IMG/VR virus record: IMGVR_UViG_3300049855_000236
Location: 1-20,244 of that record
DNA length: 20,244 nt
Strand: one strand, 5' to 3'
From: a virus
Below, in pieces: positions 6,311 to 11,722 of the stretch (positions are counted from its first letter, which is position 1; every line of letters starts with the position of its first letter). The position numbers and the translations under genes are program-made. The notes below the pieces were generated by a model, which ran no database searches, was not told the origin of the DNA, and was given only the letters and a program-made list of their open reading frames with translations.

Positions 6311-6342
6311 GTTGCCCATGATCGTCTGTCCGGCGCGTGGCG

Positions 6343-6630
6343 CTACCTTGCCCCGGATTGGACGGCGCGCGCCAGCGTGACCGAGCACGTCCGCGCGCCA
6401 TCCTCGCGGCAGGCTTCGCGCCATCCTAGGCGGTTCCCCCGCAACCCGCTGAACAAGCGCCGGGCGGTTTCTGCCACGTCCGGCGGGAGCACGTCCGGGC
6501 CACGCTGGCGCATCTCGCGCACGGCTCGATTGAAAGCCTCTTGACGTGTCCGGCCGGCTCCCGTGGCGTGCTCCCCGGTTCCCGTGCGGCAGATAGTCGC
6601 GCGCCAGATGGCGCGGCTTGCCATGCTCAT
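6343..6630 (-). CDS. Hypothetical protein, paralogue of its upstream neighbour
   Basis: A 95-residue basic protein. WRATICRTGTG, GAGRTRQEAFNRA and a C-terminal REDGARTCSVTLAR line up with WRVTIFRTGTG, SAGRTRSEAFARA and REDDMRTCSLRVQR of the next gene upstream, so the two are tandem duplicates. The N-terminal half resembles a small beta-beta-alpha phage domain of unknown function. GGGAGGG lies eight bases before the ATG and overlaps the upstream stop (GGGAGGGTTGACATCATG). A second ATG at 6624 is possible. Confidence 0.7.
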   Translation of the reverse strand: MSMASRAIWRATICRTGTGEHATGAGRTRQEAFNRAVREMRQRGPDVLPPDVAETARRLFSGLRGNRLGWREACREDGARTCSVTLARAVQSGAR

Positions 6631-6634
6631 GATG

Positions 6635-6955
6635 TCAACCCTCCCGGTTCAAGCGTTGCACGCGAAGGCTACACGTCCGCATGTCATCCTCCCGCGTGAC
6701 ATCCTCCCGGACGTGCGGCGCATTGCGCGCCACGGCGCGGAATAGGCTTTGCAGCGTGGGGAGGATGTCAGGTTGCGGCGTGCCCCGGAACGTGCTCCCG
6801 CCCGTGTAGAATGGCCCGGCTAGGGCACATGCACGCGCGAAGGCTTCGCTTCGTGTCCGGCCGGCGGACGTGAAGCCGCATCCCGTTCCCGTGCGAAAGA
6901 TAGTCACGCGCCACCTATCGGAAGCGCGCGCAATCCCGGTCAACCTACGGGGCAT
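6635..6955 (-). CDS. Hypothetical protein, paralogue of its downstream neighbour
   Basis: A 106-residue basic protein sharing the WR-x-TI-x-RTGTG ... AGRTR-x-EAF-x-RA core and the RTCS-containing C-terminus with the gene at 6343-6630; the middle (about residues 45-70) has diverged. GGGGAG precedes the ATG. It ends LNREG, and those codons also carry the GGGAGGG ribosome-binding site of the next gene, a junction cassette reused at 7240. The -1-frame extension of the upstream zinc-ribbon gene overlaps its first codons. Function unknown. Confidence 0.7.
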   Translation of the reverse strand: MPRRLTGIARASDRWRVTIFRTGTGCGFTSAGRTRSEAFARACALAGPFYTGGSTFRGTPQPDILPTLQSLFRAVARNAPHVREDVTREDDMRTCSLRVQRLNREG

Positions 6956-7067
6956 GTCGCGTGCTCCCCTTGCAGCGCCGCACGGTAACTAAGTCATGCC
7001 CCGTGCTATCGTGCCGCCCGTGCCACGTGGCGCCGTCCGGGCCACGGAACCGGAAAGAGATACCGCC
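6945..7067 (-). other. -1-frame C-terminal extension of the zinc-ribbon gene
   Basis: Read one base back from the zinc-ribbon frame, this stretch encodes GGISFRFRGPDGATWHGRHD then STGHDLVTVRRCKG and a TAG at 6945. FRGPDGATWHG and the later VRRCKG look like the C-terminus of the same family. Joining the frames near residue 50-56 would give about 95 residues. I do not see a canonical X-XXY-YYZ slippery heptamer at the join, so a real frameshift mutation or a base-calling error is as likely as programmed frameshifting. Confidence 0.55.
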
Positions 7068-7234
7068 GCCCGTTCCGCTTCCGCCGCGCACGGATAGCAG
7101 ATGCGCGCGCCGTCCGGCTTGACCGCGTAGCCGGTTCCGCCGCAATGGCCCGGCGGGTTGACCGGGAACGCAGCGCCGCACGTGCTGCAAGCCGTGCCGC
7201 CGTTGTCCGGCCGCATCTCTCGATTGCGCGCCAT
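6989..7234 (-). CDS. Zinc-ribbon protein, apparently interrupted by a -1 frame change
   Basis: The frame from ATG 7234 gives 81 residues. It begins MARNREMRPDNGGTACSTCG and contains C-S-T-C (16-19), a Cys at 31, GTGYAVKPDGARICYPC (34-49) and then AAEAER. This matches a widespread phage zinc-ribbon family (C-x-x-C ... GTGY ... CY-x-C). After about residue 55 the frame turns into low-complexity Ala/Gly/Thr sequence. The expected family C-terminus (G-P-D-G-x-x-W-H-G ... VR-R-C) is instead in the -1 frame at 7067-6945. GGGAGGG lies upstream of ATG 7234; an in-frame TTG at 7240 is less likely. Confidence 0.65.
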   Translation of the reverse strand: MARNREMRPDNGGTACSTCGAAFPVNPPGHCGGTGYAVKPDGARICYPCAAEAERAAVSLSGSVARTAPRGTGGTIARGMT

Positions 7235-7236
7235 GT

Positions 7237-7515
7237 TCAACCCTCCCGCTTCGTCGTGGGGAGCTTTGCCCCTTGGCGGGGATGGGCGGCACGAATGCGG
7301 CAGGCTTCCGCCGTGATCCTATCGCATTCGTCCAAGCGAAGGCGCAGCGTGAAGCGCGCGCCGTGCGCGTCAAGCACGACTGCCACGGTAGCCGAGCCGT
7401 CCGCTTCGCTTTCCGTCCAAACCATGGCGGAAGCCTCCCCGGAACCCGCGAGGGTTGACGGCGCGAGATGCTTGCCGCGCGTGGCGTGCCACGTCTGGCG
7501 CGTGAGGGTTGACAT
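7237..7515 (-). CDS. Hypothetical protein
   Basis: A 92-residue protein beginning MSTLTRQTWHATRGKHLAPS, with a beta-rich centre (ATVAVVLDAHGARFTLRLRLD) and a helical end with ECDRITAEACRIRAAH. AAAGGA lies ten bases before the ATG at 7515. A longer upstream frame is rejected because it crosses the 21-bp hairpin and another gene. Its final codons REG plus TGA contain the next gene's GGGAGGG ribosome-binding site. Function unknown. Confidence 0.7.
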   Translation of the reverse strand: MSTLTRQTWHATRGKHLAPSTLAGSGEASAMVWTESEADGSATVAVVLDAHGARFTLRLRLDECDRITAEACRIRAAHPRQGAKLPTTKREG

Positions 7516-7551
7516 AGTGTCGTGATCCTTTCCGGGAGTGTCGCGGGATTG

Positions 7552-7603
7552 CTGCCACTCCCCTAGCCTGCCACGTGCGGGCGGCAGGCTAGGGGAGTGG
7601 CAG
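7552..7603. repeat. Large perfect hairpin, 21-bp arms
   Basis: Arms at 7552-7572 and 7583-7603 are perfect reverse complements around a 10-base loop (ACGTGCGGGC). It lies in the 119-bp gap between the genes at 7635 and 7515. There is no T-run on the minus strand, so it is not a standard terminator. It could stabilise or process the mRNA, or attenuate reading between the two genes. Part of its left arm and loop (CCCTAGCCTGCCACGTGC) recurs exactly at 10710-10727. Confidence 0.9.
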
Positions 7604-7634
7604 GGGAGGCTTGCGCCATCCCCTGCCGCCGTGA

Positions 7635-8810
7635 TCAGGCTTCGCCCATTGCCACGGCTTCCGCGCCGTCCGGGATGGGGATGCCGGCATTCGTCGCGGC
7701 TTCCACCATGCTTGCCCATTCCAGCAAGTGGCAACCCACGCGGGCGGTTCCGTCCGCCGACACGTGCGAGAGATGGAAGGAACCCACGCGAAGGCTTCCC
7801 GTCCATTCGTGCCCCGTGCGGCGGACGTGCGCGCACATGCCGAGCAAGCGCCGGCCGGCGGCAAGGGGAACCTTTGCCCCGCGCGCGGTTTCCACGACAT
7901 CCCCCACGACGCGCACGACACCCCCGCCCGTGGCGGTTTGCGACACTTCCCACGGGAGATGCACGGGAACGCCACGCTTCCACGCCGCGAGCTTGTCCGC
8001 ATTCTCGGCACGCGCCAGCGTCAAGGCTTCCGCCCGCTTCGCTTCGCGTTCCGCTTCCACGGCGGCACGGCGCGCGGCATCCCGCGCAACCTTGGCACGA
8101 TACGCGGGAGTGTCGCGCTTCGCAGCGCGCGCGGCGTGGTGCGCGCGAAGCGCCACCATGTCCGCTTGCGCGTCCGGCATGTCCGCCGGAAGGGGCAGGT
8201 TGAAAACGGCGCAGTAGCGGCGCAATTCGTGAAGCGCGCGGCCGGGTTGCCCATAATCCGAATGGGAACCGGGTTCCGCCGGAAGCTCGGCGACCATCTC
8301 TTGCGCGCCGTTGACCCATCGCAGCGCGTTGACTTCCGCCCATCCCGGAAGCTCCCGCTTGCGCATGGCGGCAGTCATGCCGGCGCGATACTGCGCCAGA
8401 TAGTGCGCGACATTCCCGGCATGTTCCACGACGGCGCAGCGTGCGGCGTAATCCTCCCCGCTTTCGTCATTGCGCCAGTCGCGCGCCGGCTTGTCGCGAG
8501 GCTCGGCATACCGGCCGCGCATGTGCCCCGGCGGGAGCAAGAGATAGGGCACGTGGAACGTGGGATACTGCGACGTGTCGCGCGTGCTCGGCATGTGCTT
8601 GCCGGAAGTCGTGACACTGTAGGAAATGCACGTGATCAGCGCCACGCCGCTACCGTCCGGCGCGGACGTGATATGCGCGATGGGCGTTGAATAGGACGAA
8701 AGCACGCCGCCGGAAAACGAAAGGTTCCCGTTTGGCGTCCGGGCTTCGTCCTGCGTTTGTGCCGCCCATACGTGCAACACTTGCGAATTGTCCATAACCT
8801 TGCGGACCAT
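7635..8810 (-). CDS. Large conserved hypothetical phage protein with central helical region
   Basis: A 391-residue protein, the largest of the accessory group. The N-terminus (VLHVWAAQTQDEAR then NLSFSGGVLSSYSTPIAHI) matches a pattern common to large uncharacterised proteins of many phages of GC-rich hosts. Residues 120-150 and 190-280 are helical, with a long charged Ala/Arg/Glu segment (about 222-278) likely to form a coiled coil. A C-terminal beta-rich domain follows, with GVVRVVGDVVETARG (297-311). AAGGA lies nine bases before ATG 8810. Reading further upstream to 9047 would overlap another gene. No enzyme motif is visible. Confidence 0.8.
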   Translation of the reverse strand: MVRKVMDNSQVLHVWAAQTQDEARTPNGNLSFSGGVLSSYSTPIAHITSAPDGSGVALITCISYSVTTSGKHMPSTRDTSQYPTFHVPYLLLPPGHMRGRYAEPRDKPARDWRNDESGEDYAARCAVVEHAGNVAHYLAQYRAGMTAAMRKRELPGWAEVNALRWVNGAQEMVAELPAEPGSHSDYGQPGRALHELRRYCAVFNLPLPADMPDAQADMVALRAHHAARAAKRDTPAYRAKVARDAARRAAVEAEREAKRAEALTLARAENADKLAAWKRGVPVHLPWEVSQTATGGGVVRVVGDVVETARGAKVPLAAGRRLLGMCAHVRRTGHEWTGSLRVGSFHLSHVSADGTARVGCHLLEWASMVEAATNAGIPIPDGAEAVAMGEA

Positions 8811-8895
8811 GTGGCCTATTCCTTCAATCGAGATGCAAGCGGGATGCTGGCATTCGGGATGCACGGCGCCACGCGGGAGCCGTGCGGCCGGAATG

Positions 8896-9141
8896 TCAGA
8901 TATTCGCGCGGCGGTTCCAATGGGCGGCAAGGGTTGCCTCCCCTGCGTTGCGGTAGTGCTGCGCCGCGAGGATGCACGCGGCACGGAAGCCGGCGCGGTC
9001 ACGGCGCGACAAGGCGCGGCCGGCATCCTGCAAAGCATCCCGCGCAAGCTCCCGGCTTTCGTTCTGCGCCAGCGTCAAGCGATGCATGACGTGCATGTTG
9101 CGCGCTGCGATGGAACCGGCCGGAACGTGAGAATGGAACAT
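8896..9141 (-). CDS. Small helical hypothetical protein
   Basis: An 81-residue protein beginning MFHSHVPAGSIAARNMHVMH. The remainder is helical (RLTLAQNESRELARDALQDA then GRALSRRDRAGFRAACILAA), resembling a TPR-like helical pair. AGAAAGG lies before ATG 9141. An in-frame ATG at 9243 falls inside the promoter-like repeat and is rejected. A TTGACA promoter candidate lies about 50-75 bases upstream, so this may be the first gene of a sub-operon. Function unknown. Confidence 0.65.
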   Translation of the reverse strand: MFHSHVPAGSIAARNMHVMHRLTLAQNESRELARDALQDAGRALSRRDRAGFRAACILAAQHYRNAGEATLAAHWNRRANI

Positions 9142-9189
9142 GTCGGGAGCCTTTCTTGCCTTGCGCGCCGTGTCTGGCGCCGTGACCGC

Positions 9190-9252
9190 ATTAGGGGAGA
9201 AAGCGCGCGCCGTGTCAATCGACAAAATGCGCGCCTTGCACATTTTGTCAGG
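9190..9252 (-). promoter_or_regulatory. Promoter/operator cassette, copy 1
   Basis: The dyad GACAAAATG (9221-9229) / CATTTTGTC (9241-9249) sits directly upstream of TTGACA (9218 to 9213, minus strand), and a CCTAAT -10 candidate follows after 17 bases (9195-9190). The -35 is perfect to the sigma-70 consensus and the -10 matches four of six positions. The dyad overlaps the stop of the upstream gene. A dyad abutting the -35 box suggests regulated initiation. A second copy is at 9576-9642. Confidence 0.55.
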
Positions 9253-9388
9253 CTCCCCGGTAGAACGGCGCTTCGTGCCACGTGGGGAGCTTCCGCGCGG
9301 CCGGCTTCCGGCGGCAGATGCACCACGACACTTGCAAGCGCGCCACGCGAAGGAACCGCAACCCGCCGACTTTGCGAAACGTGATCAT
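9248..9388 (-). CDS. Small hypothetical protein
   Basis: A 46-residue basic protein beginning MITFRKVGGLRFLRVARLQV and containing SWCICRRK, a pattern seen in very short phage proteins (a V-G-R-x-x-x-S-x-C-x-C strand pair). Its ATG follows the upstream stop by three bases. The ribosome-binding site is weak (GGGAT). Its stop TGA is part of the copy 1 dyad. Function unknown. Confidence 0.55.
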   Translation of the reverse strand: MITFRKVGGLRFLRVARLQVSWCICRRKPAARKLPTWHEAPFYRGA

Positions 9389-9391
9389 GTC

Positions 9392-9526
9392 TCAATATCC
9401 CGTAAGGTTGACGTTGTAGCCTCCCGCGCACGGGAGCACGTGATACGCAATCCCCTGCCGCGTAAGCTCGGCGCAGAATTGCGCCATTTCCACGATGTTT
9501 TCAGTCCGGAAGAAAGCGGTTCCCAT
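9392..9526 (-). CDS. Small hypothetical protein
   Basis: A 44-residue protein, MGTAFFRTENIVEMAQFCAE followed by LTRQGIAYHVLPCAGGYNVN and LTGY. The composition looks like a small helix-beta-hairpin unit (helix ENIVEMAQFCAELTRQ then YHVL...YNVN). GAAAGGCTAGG precedes ATG 9526. The leader holds an 8-bp hairpin and promoter cassette copy 2. Function unknown. Confidence 0.6.
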   Translation of the reverse strand: MGTAFFRTENIVEMAQFCAELTRQGIAYHVLPCAGGYNVNLTGY

Positions 9527-9545
9527 GGTCCTAGCCTTTCGCGTC

Positions 9546-9567
9546 CGGGAGGCTCGATTGCCTCCCG
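9546..9567 (-). other. Leader hairpin before the gene at 9526
   Basis: CGGGAGGC (9546-9553) and GCCTCCCG (9560-9567) form a perfect 8-bp stem with a 6-base loop in the 5' leader, between promoter cassette copy 2 and the start codon. No T-run follows, so a leader structure is more likely than a terminator. Confidence 0.6.
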
Positions 9568-9575
9568 TGGAACCC

Positions 9576-9642
9576 TCTTAAGGGGAAAGCCGGCCGCGTG
9601 TCAATCGACAAAATGCACGGCTTGCACATTTTGTCAGGTTGC
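9576..9642 (-). promoter_or_regulatory. Promoter/operator cassette, copy 2
   Basis: GACAAAATG (9607-9615) and CATTTTGTC (9627-9635) flank 11 bases, and TTGACA follows (9604 to 9599, minus strand), nearly identical to copy 1 over about 45 bases. The -10 at a 17-base spacer (TTAAGA) is poor, so promoter activity is less certain than for copy 1. The dyad overlaps the stop codon of the gene ending at 9634. Confidence 0.45.
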
Positions 9643-10263
9643 CTTGTCCGCCCGCATTGCTGCCACGGCTTCGCGCTTCGCCATGTGCTTCATGCGCAAG
9701 CCGGCGCGCATGGCGGCAAGCCGGAAGTTATGCACGTGCCAGCGTCCGGCTTCCCATTCCACGCGGAAGCCTGCGACGTTGTGCGCGAGGCTTCGCCACG
9801 CAAGCGCCGTTTCGTCCGCCGTGACCGGCTCGGCTCCCGGCCGCATGATCAGCGCCAACGGCTCGGCACATGCCACGACGGCGGTAAGGATGCCGCCGGC
9901 CGGATCATTCGCCCATGCCATGCCGCCCGCGACGAATGGTGCATCTCCCGCTTTCTTGCTGGCAACCTTGACGGCGCGCGGCGTGATCCACTCTTTAGGC
10001 CACTTGGACGCAAAGAACGCAGCGCGCGCCACGCTATCGGCTTCCCGTCCACTCCCCCACGGCGCCACGGCTACGCAAGCCCACCCCGTGCTATACGTGC
10101 GGCACCACGCCGCGCGATTATCCGGGAGCTTGACGCGCACGACGGCGGTTTCCCCTTCCGGCGCAAGCATGAGAGAAAGCCGAGCCTGCGCCAGCACGGC
10201 GGCAGGATCAGCGCCGGCCGCTTCCAAGAAAGCGCGCGAGTGTTCAAGCCAAGTGTCAGACAT
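9634..10263 (-). CDS. Hypothetical protein, first gene of the leftward block
   Basis: A 209-residue protein beginning MSDTWLEHSRAFLEAAGADP. The centre is mixed alpha/beta (TAVVRVKLPDNRAAWCRTYS; GGILTAVVACAEPLALIMRP) and the C-terminus is helical and basic (RLAAMRAGLRMKHMAKREAV). GGGGAGA lies seven bases before ATG 10263; an ATG at 10287 has no site. No family is recognised. Being closest to the control region, it may be among the earliest expressed. The 3' end overlaps the copy 2 dyad. Confidence 0.7.
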   Translation of the reverse strand: MSDTWLEHSRAFLEAAGADPAAVLAQARLSLMLAPEGETAVVRVKLPDNRAAWCRTYSTGWACVAVAPWGSGREADSVARAAFFASKWPKEWITPRAVKVASKKAGDAPFVAGGMAWANDPAGGILTAVVACAEPLALIMRPGAEPVTADETALAWRSLAHNVAGFRVEWEAGRWHVHNFRLAAMRAGLRMKHMAKREAVAAMRADKAT

Positions 10264-10309
10264 GCCACATTCTCCCCTAACGCGCATGTGCGCGTCGTAT
10301 GTCCATAAT

Positions 10310-10339
10310 CCCCACTCCCGCTATAGGCGGGAGATGGGG
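10310..10339. other. Stem-loop upstream of the first leftward gene
   Basis: CCCCA-CTCCCGC (10310-10321) pairs with GCGGGAG-A-TGGGG (10327-10339) around a TATAG loop: a 12-bp stem with a single-base bulge. It lies about 50 bases before ATG 10263, so it would be in the leader of the leftward transcript. No T-run follows. Confidence 0.65.
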
Positions 10340-10383
10340 GAATAATGGGGCATACTTCCACTAGGGATGCAAGAGGCTTTGTG

Positions 10384-10473
10384 CATGTGGCCGCTAGGCT
10401 ATCGCATTGCACGAAACGTCGCGAGGCTTGACGCTGGCGCTTGCCTCGCGCCTTTCCGCCATGTGACCGCTAG
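10384..10473. repeat. Direct repeat CATGTG(G/A)CCGCTAG enclosing an 8-bp inverted repeat
   Basis: CATGTGGCCGCTAG (10384-10397) and CATGTGACCGCTAG (10460-10473) differ at one base and are 76 bases apart. Between them CGCGAGGC (10420-10427) and GCCTCGCG (10443-10450) form an inverted repeat. Possible binding sites for a regulator or initiator. Confidence 0.55.
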
Positions 10474-10501
10474 TGCCACCATGGGCACAACGGGGATTTA
10501 G

Positions 10502-10529
10502 GGCATTTTGTGCAAGATGGGAAAATGCC
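10502..10529. repeat. Inverted repeat GGCATTTT / AAAATGCC
   Basis: A perfect 8-bp dyad with a 12-base centre (10502-10509 and 10522-10529). It belongs with the CATTTTGT family: GGGCATTTTGTG also occurs at the gene start at 3757-3768. Confidence 0.55.
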
Positions 10530-10709
10530 TGGTTTTGCGCTAGACGCTGCGTCGTGGTCGATGTGAGCTAGTGGGACGTTGCGCCCTATGTCGTGGGGGA
10601 TGCGCCACGCCATACAGTGGCGCCACGTTAAAGCGCGCGAGGATCAGCGCAGCGCGCACCACGACACAACGTCAAGCCGTCAACCTGCCACGTCCGGGCG
10701 GTTCCAATG

Positions 10710-10822
10710 CCCTAGCCTGCCACGTGCTCGGCACGCTGGCGCGACGTGCGACTAGGACACAATGCGCAATCTGCCCCGGCTTGGACGTGCTCGGCACGCT
10801 GCAACCCGCGCATTGTGTCCTA
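10710..10822. repeat. Composite repeat cluster with 15-bp inverted repeat
   Basis: TAGGACACAATGCGC (10753-10767) and GCGCATTGTGTCCTA (10808-10822) are perfect reverse complements 40 bases apart. ACGTGCTCGGCACGCTG occurs twice as a direct repeat (10722-10738 and 10785-10801), and each copy contains the small palindrome CGTGC-TCG-GCACG. A partial third copy is at 10945-10955. CCCTAGCCTGCCACGTGC (10710-10727) is an exact copy from the hairpin at 7552-7603. The density suggests an operator array or origin. Confidence 0.75.
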
Positions 10823-10988
10823 ATGGGCAACCTGACATCTAGCAATATCAGTCACTTAGCACGCGCCTTTCCATAATGATACTTATGCGGCATTCGTCAA
10901 AGCGTGCTTGCGCAAGGGGTTGTGCCCCGGCTCGGCTTGCTTTGCGTGCTCGGCAAGCTCGGCGCTGCGCCGGCCGCGCCGTGCTCGA

Positions 10989-11030
10989 CCCCCTCCCCCG
11001 GCCTCGCGCCAGAACACGGGGGGAGGGGGG
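10989..11030. repeat. C-rich / G-rich inverted repeat
   Basis: CCCCCTCCCCC (10989-10999) and GGGGGAGGGGG (11019-11029) are a perfect 11-bp inverted repeat with a 19-base centre. The strong purine/pyrimidine asymmetry could form a very stable hairpin or unusual DNA structure. It lies about 150 bases before the first rightward gene. Confidence 0.75.
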
Positions 11031-11185
11031 CCGCCGATACCCCCGCCGCGTAACCAGCCCACCCCACTCGCACAAATTATCCTACATTTCCAACACGTTA
11101 CGCCCTGTCCTAATCAAAATATTGTGCAGTCCTGACGCCTATGTTAAGGCTTCCCAGCTACCCACAAGCACAGAAAGGACTTCCC

Positions 11186-11722
11186 ATGCAGAATGATCAC
11201 CCCCTGGCGCTGACGCCCGAGCAGCAGATGCAGGCCACCCTGCGTCAGATCGAGCAAACTGTCCACACCATGATGCAGCACGCGCTGTCGTTGCTGGCAC
11301 CGGGCTACAAGGCGACCGTCTTGTTCACCTTTAAGGGAAAGCCCGAACGAGACGTTGTGCTGACGCAGGCGGCTTTCGAGGACGTTTTGTCCAGTTTGAT
11401 CGCCAAAGCTACCCCGGCACAGGTGGCGAGCGTCAAGAACCTGAACACCGCGTCCAAAATGGCATCTGCACAAGATGTCGAGGATCGTCTTGCGCTCGTG
11501 CGCAAGGCGATGGCGTTCCTCCCCCATATGGCCGCGACGCAGGTTTTCCGCGACAAGATGACCGAGGCGCTTGCGAGCGCGCTCCCCGCGCCGAAGCCGC
11601 TGCCCGAGCCCACGATGATCCCGGCGTGCCTGAACTGCGGCAGCACGAACCTGGGCTCGATGCCGAACGGACACTTCGGTTGCATGGATTGCGGGAACGA
11701 TCTGACGGAATGCCTGCAATGA
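11186..11722 (+). CDS. Hypothetical protein with C-terminal zinc ribbon
   Basis: A 178-residue protein, first of the rightward operon. Residues 1-120 are mainly helical (TPEQQMQATLRQIEQTVHTM) with a short strand pair (KATVLFTFKGKPERDVVLT). The C-terminus has CLNCGSTNLG ... GHFGCMDCG, a classic four-Cys zinc ribbon. AGAAAGGAC lies before ATG 11186; an ATG at 11141 lacks a site. The next gene overlaps its stop (ATGA). Its place before the terminase genes could suit a DNA-binding or regulatory protein, but no family is recognised. Confidence 0.75.
   Translation: MQNDHPLALTPEQQMQATLRQIEQTVHTMMQHALSLLAPGYKATVLFTFKGKPERDVVLTQAAFEDVLSSLIAKATPAQVASVKNLNTASKMASAQDVEDRLALVRKAMAFLPHMAATQVFRDKMTEALASALPAPKPLPEPTMIPACLNCGSTNLGSMPNGHFGCMDCGNDLTECLQ

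Larger units (their letters stand above)
2591..6329 (-). promoter_or_regulatory. Dispersed junction motif GACGATCATG, 11 copies
   Basis: All copies have the same orientation. Those whose ATG is a likely gene start are at 2593, 4539, 5289, 5466, 5784, 5958, 6226 and 6319 (ATG first base). Copies inside genes are at 3588, 3895 and, degenerate, 4764. The core is (C/T)AGACGATCATG(G/A); the 2593 copy has GAACGATC and the 4764 copy TGACGATCATT. In three junctions the upstream stop TAG forms the left end, giving stop, ACGATC, start. Chance alone would give far fewer than one copy in this space. It could serve initiation, bind a regulator, or mark recombination joints. Confidence 0.8.
10264..11185. 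other. Central divergent control region without a clear gene
   Basis: This 922-bp gap lies between the leftward and rightward blocks. It contains stem-loops, inverted repeats, direct repeats and an AT-richer patch (about 11070-11150, with ATTATCC, CTAATCAAAATATTG) just before the first rightward gene. Open frames through it are Arg/Thr-rich and cross inverted repeats, so none is called. It probably holds the divergent promoters and perhaps a replication origin. No confident sigma-70 pair for the rightward operon could be picked by eye. Confidence 0.7.

Noticed and set aside
9141-9243. Longer start for the gene at 8896, and a similar MCK-start peptide in promoter cassette copy 2 (about 9626 down)
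   Set aside because: Both arise from the repeated dyad/promoter DNA (MCK-x-x-ILSIDT); no ribosome-binding site, and a better site precedes 9141.
10697-10712. tRNA T-arm-like sequence GGCGGTTCCAATGCCC
   Set aside because: No acceptor, D or anticodon stems can be built around it, and GGCGGTTCCAATG also occurs inside genes at 6065 and 8913.
10571-10876. A 101-codon rightward frame in the control region
   Set aside because: It runs through the 15-bp inverted repeat and direct repeats, has no ribosome-binding site and has Arg/Thr/Ala-rich shadow composition.
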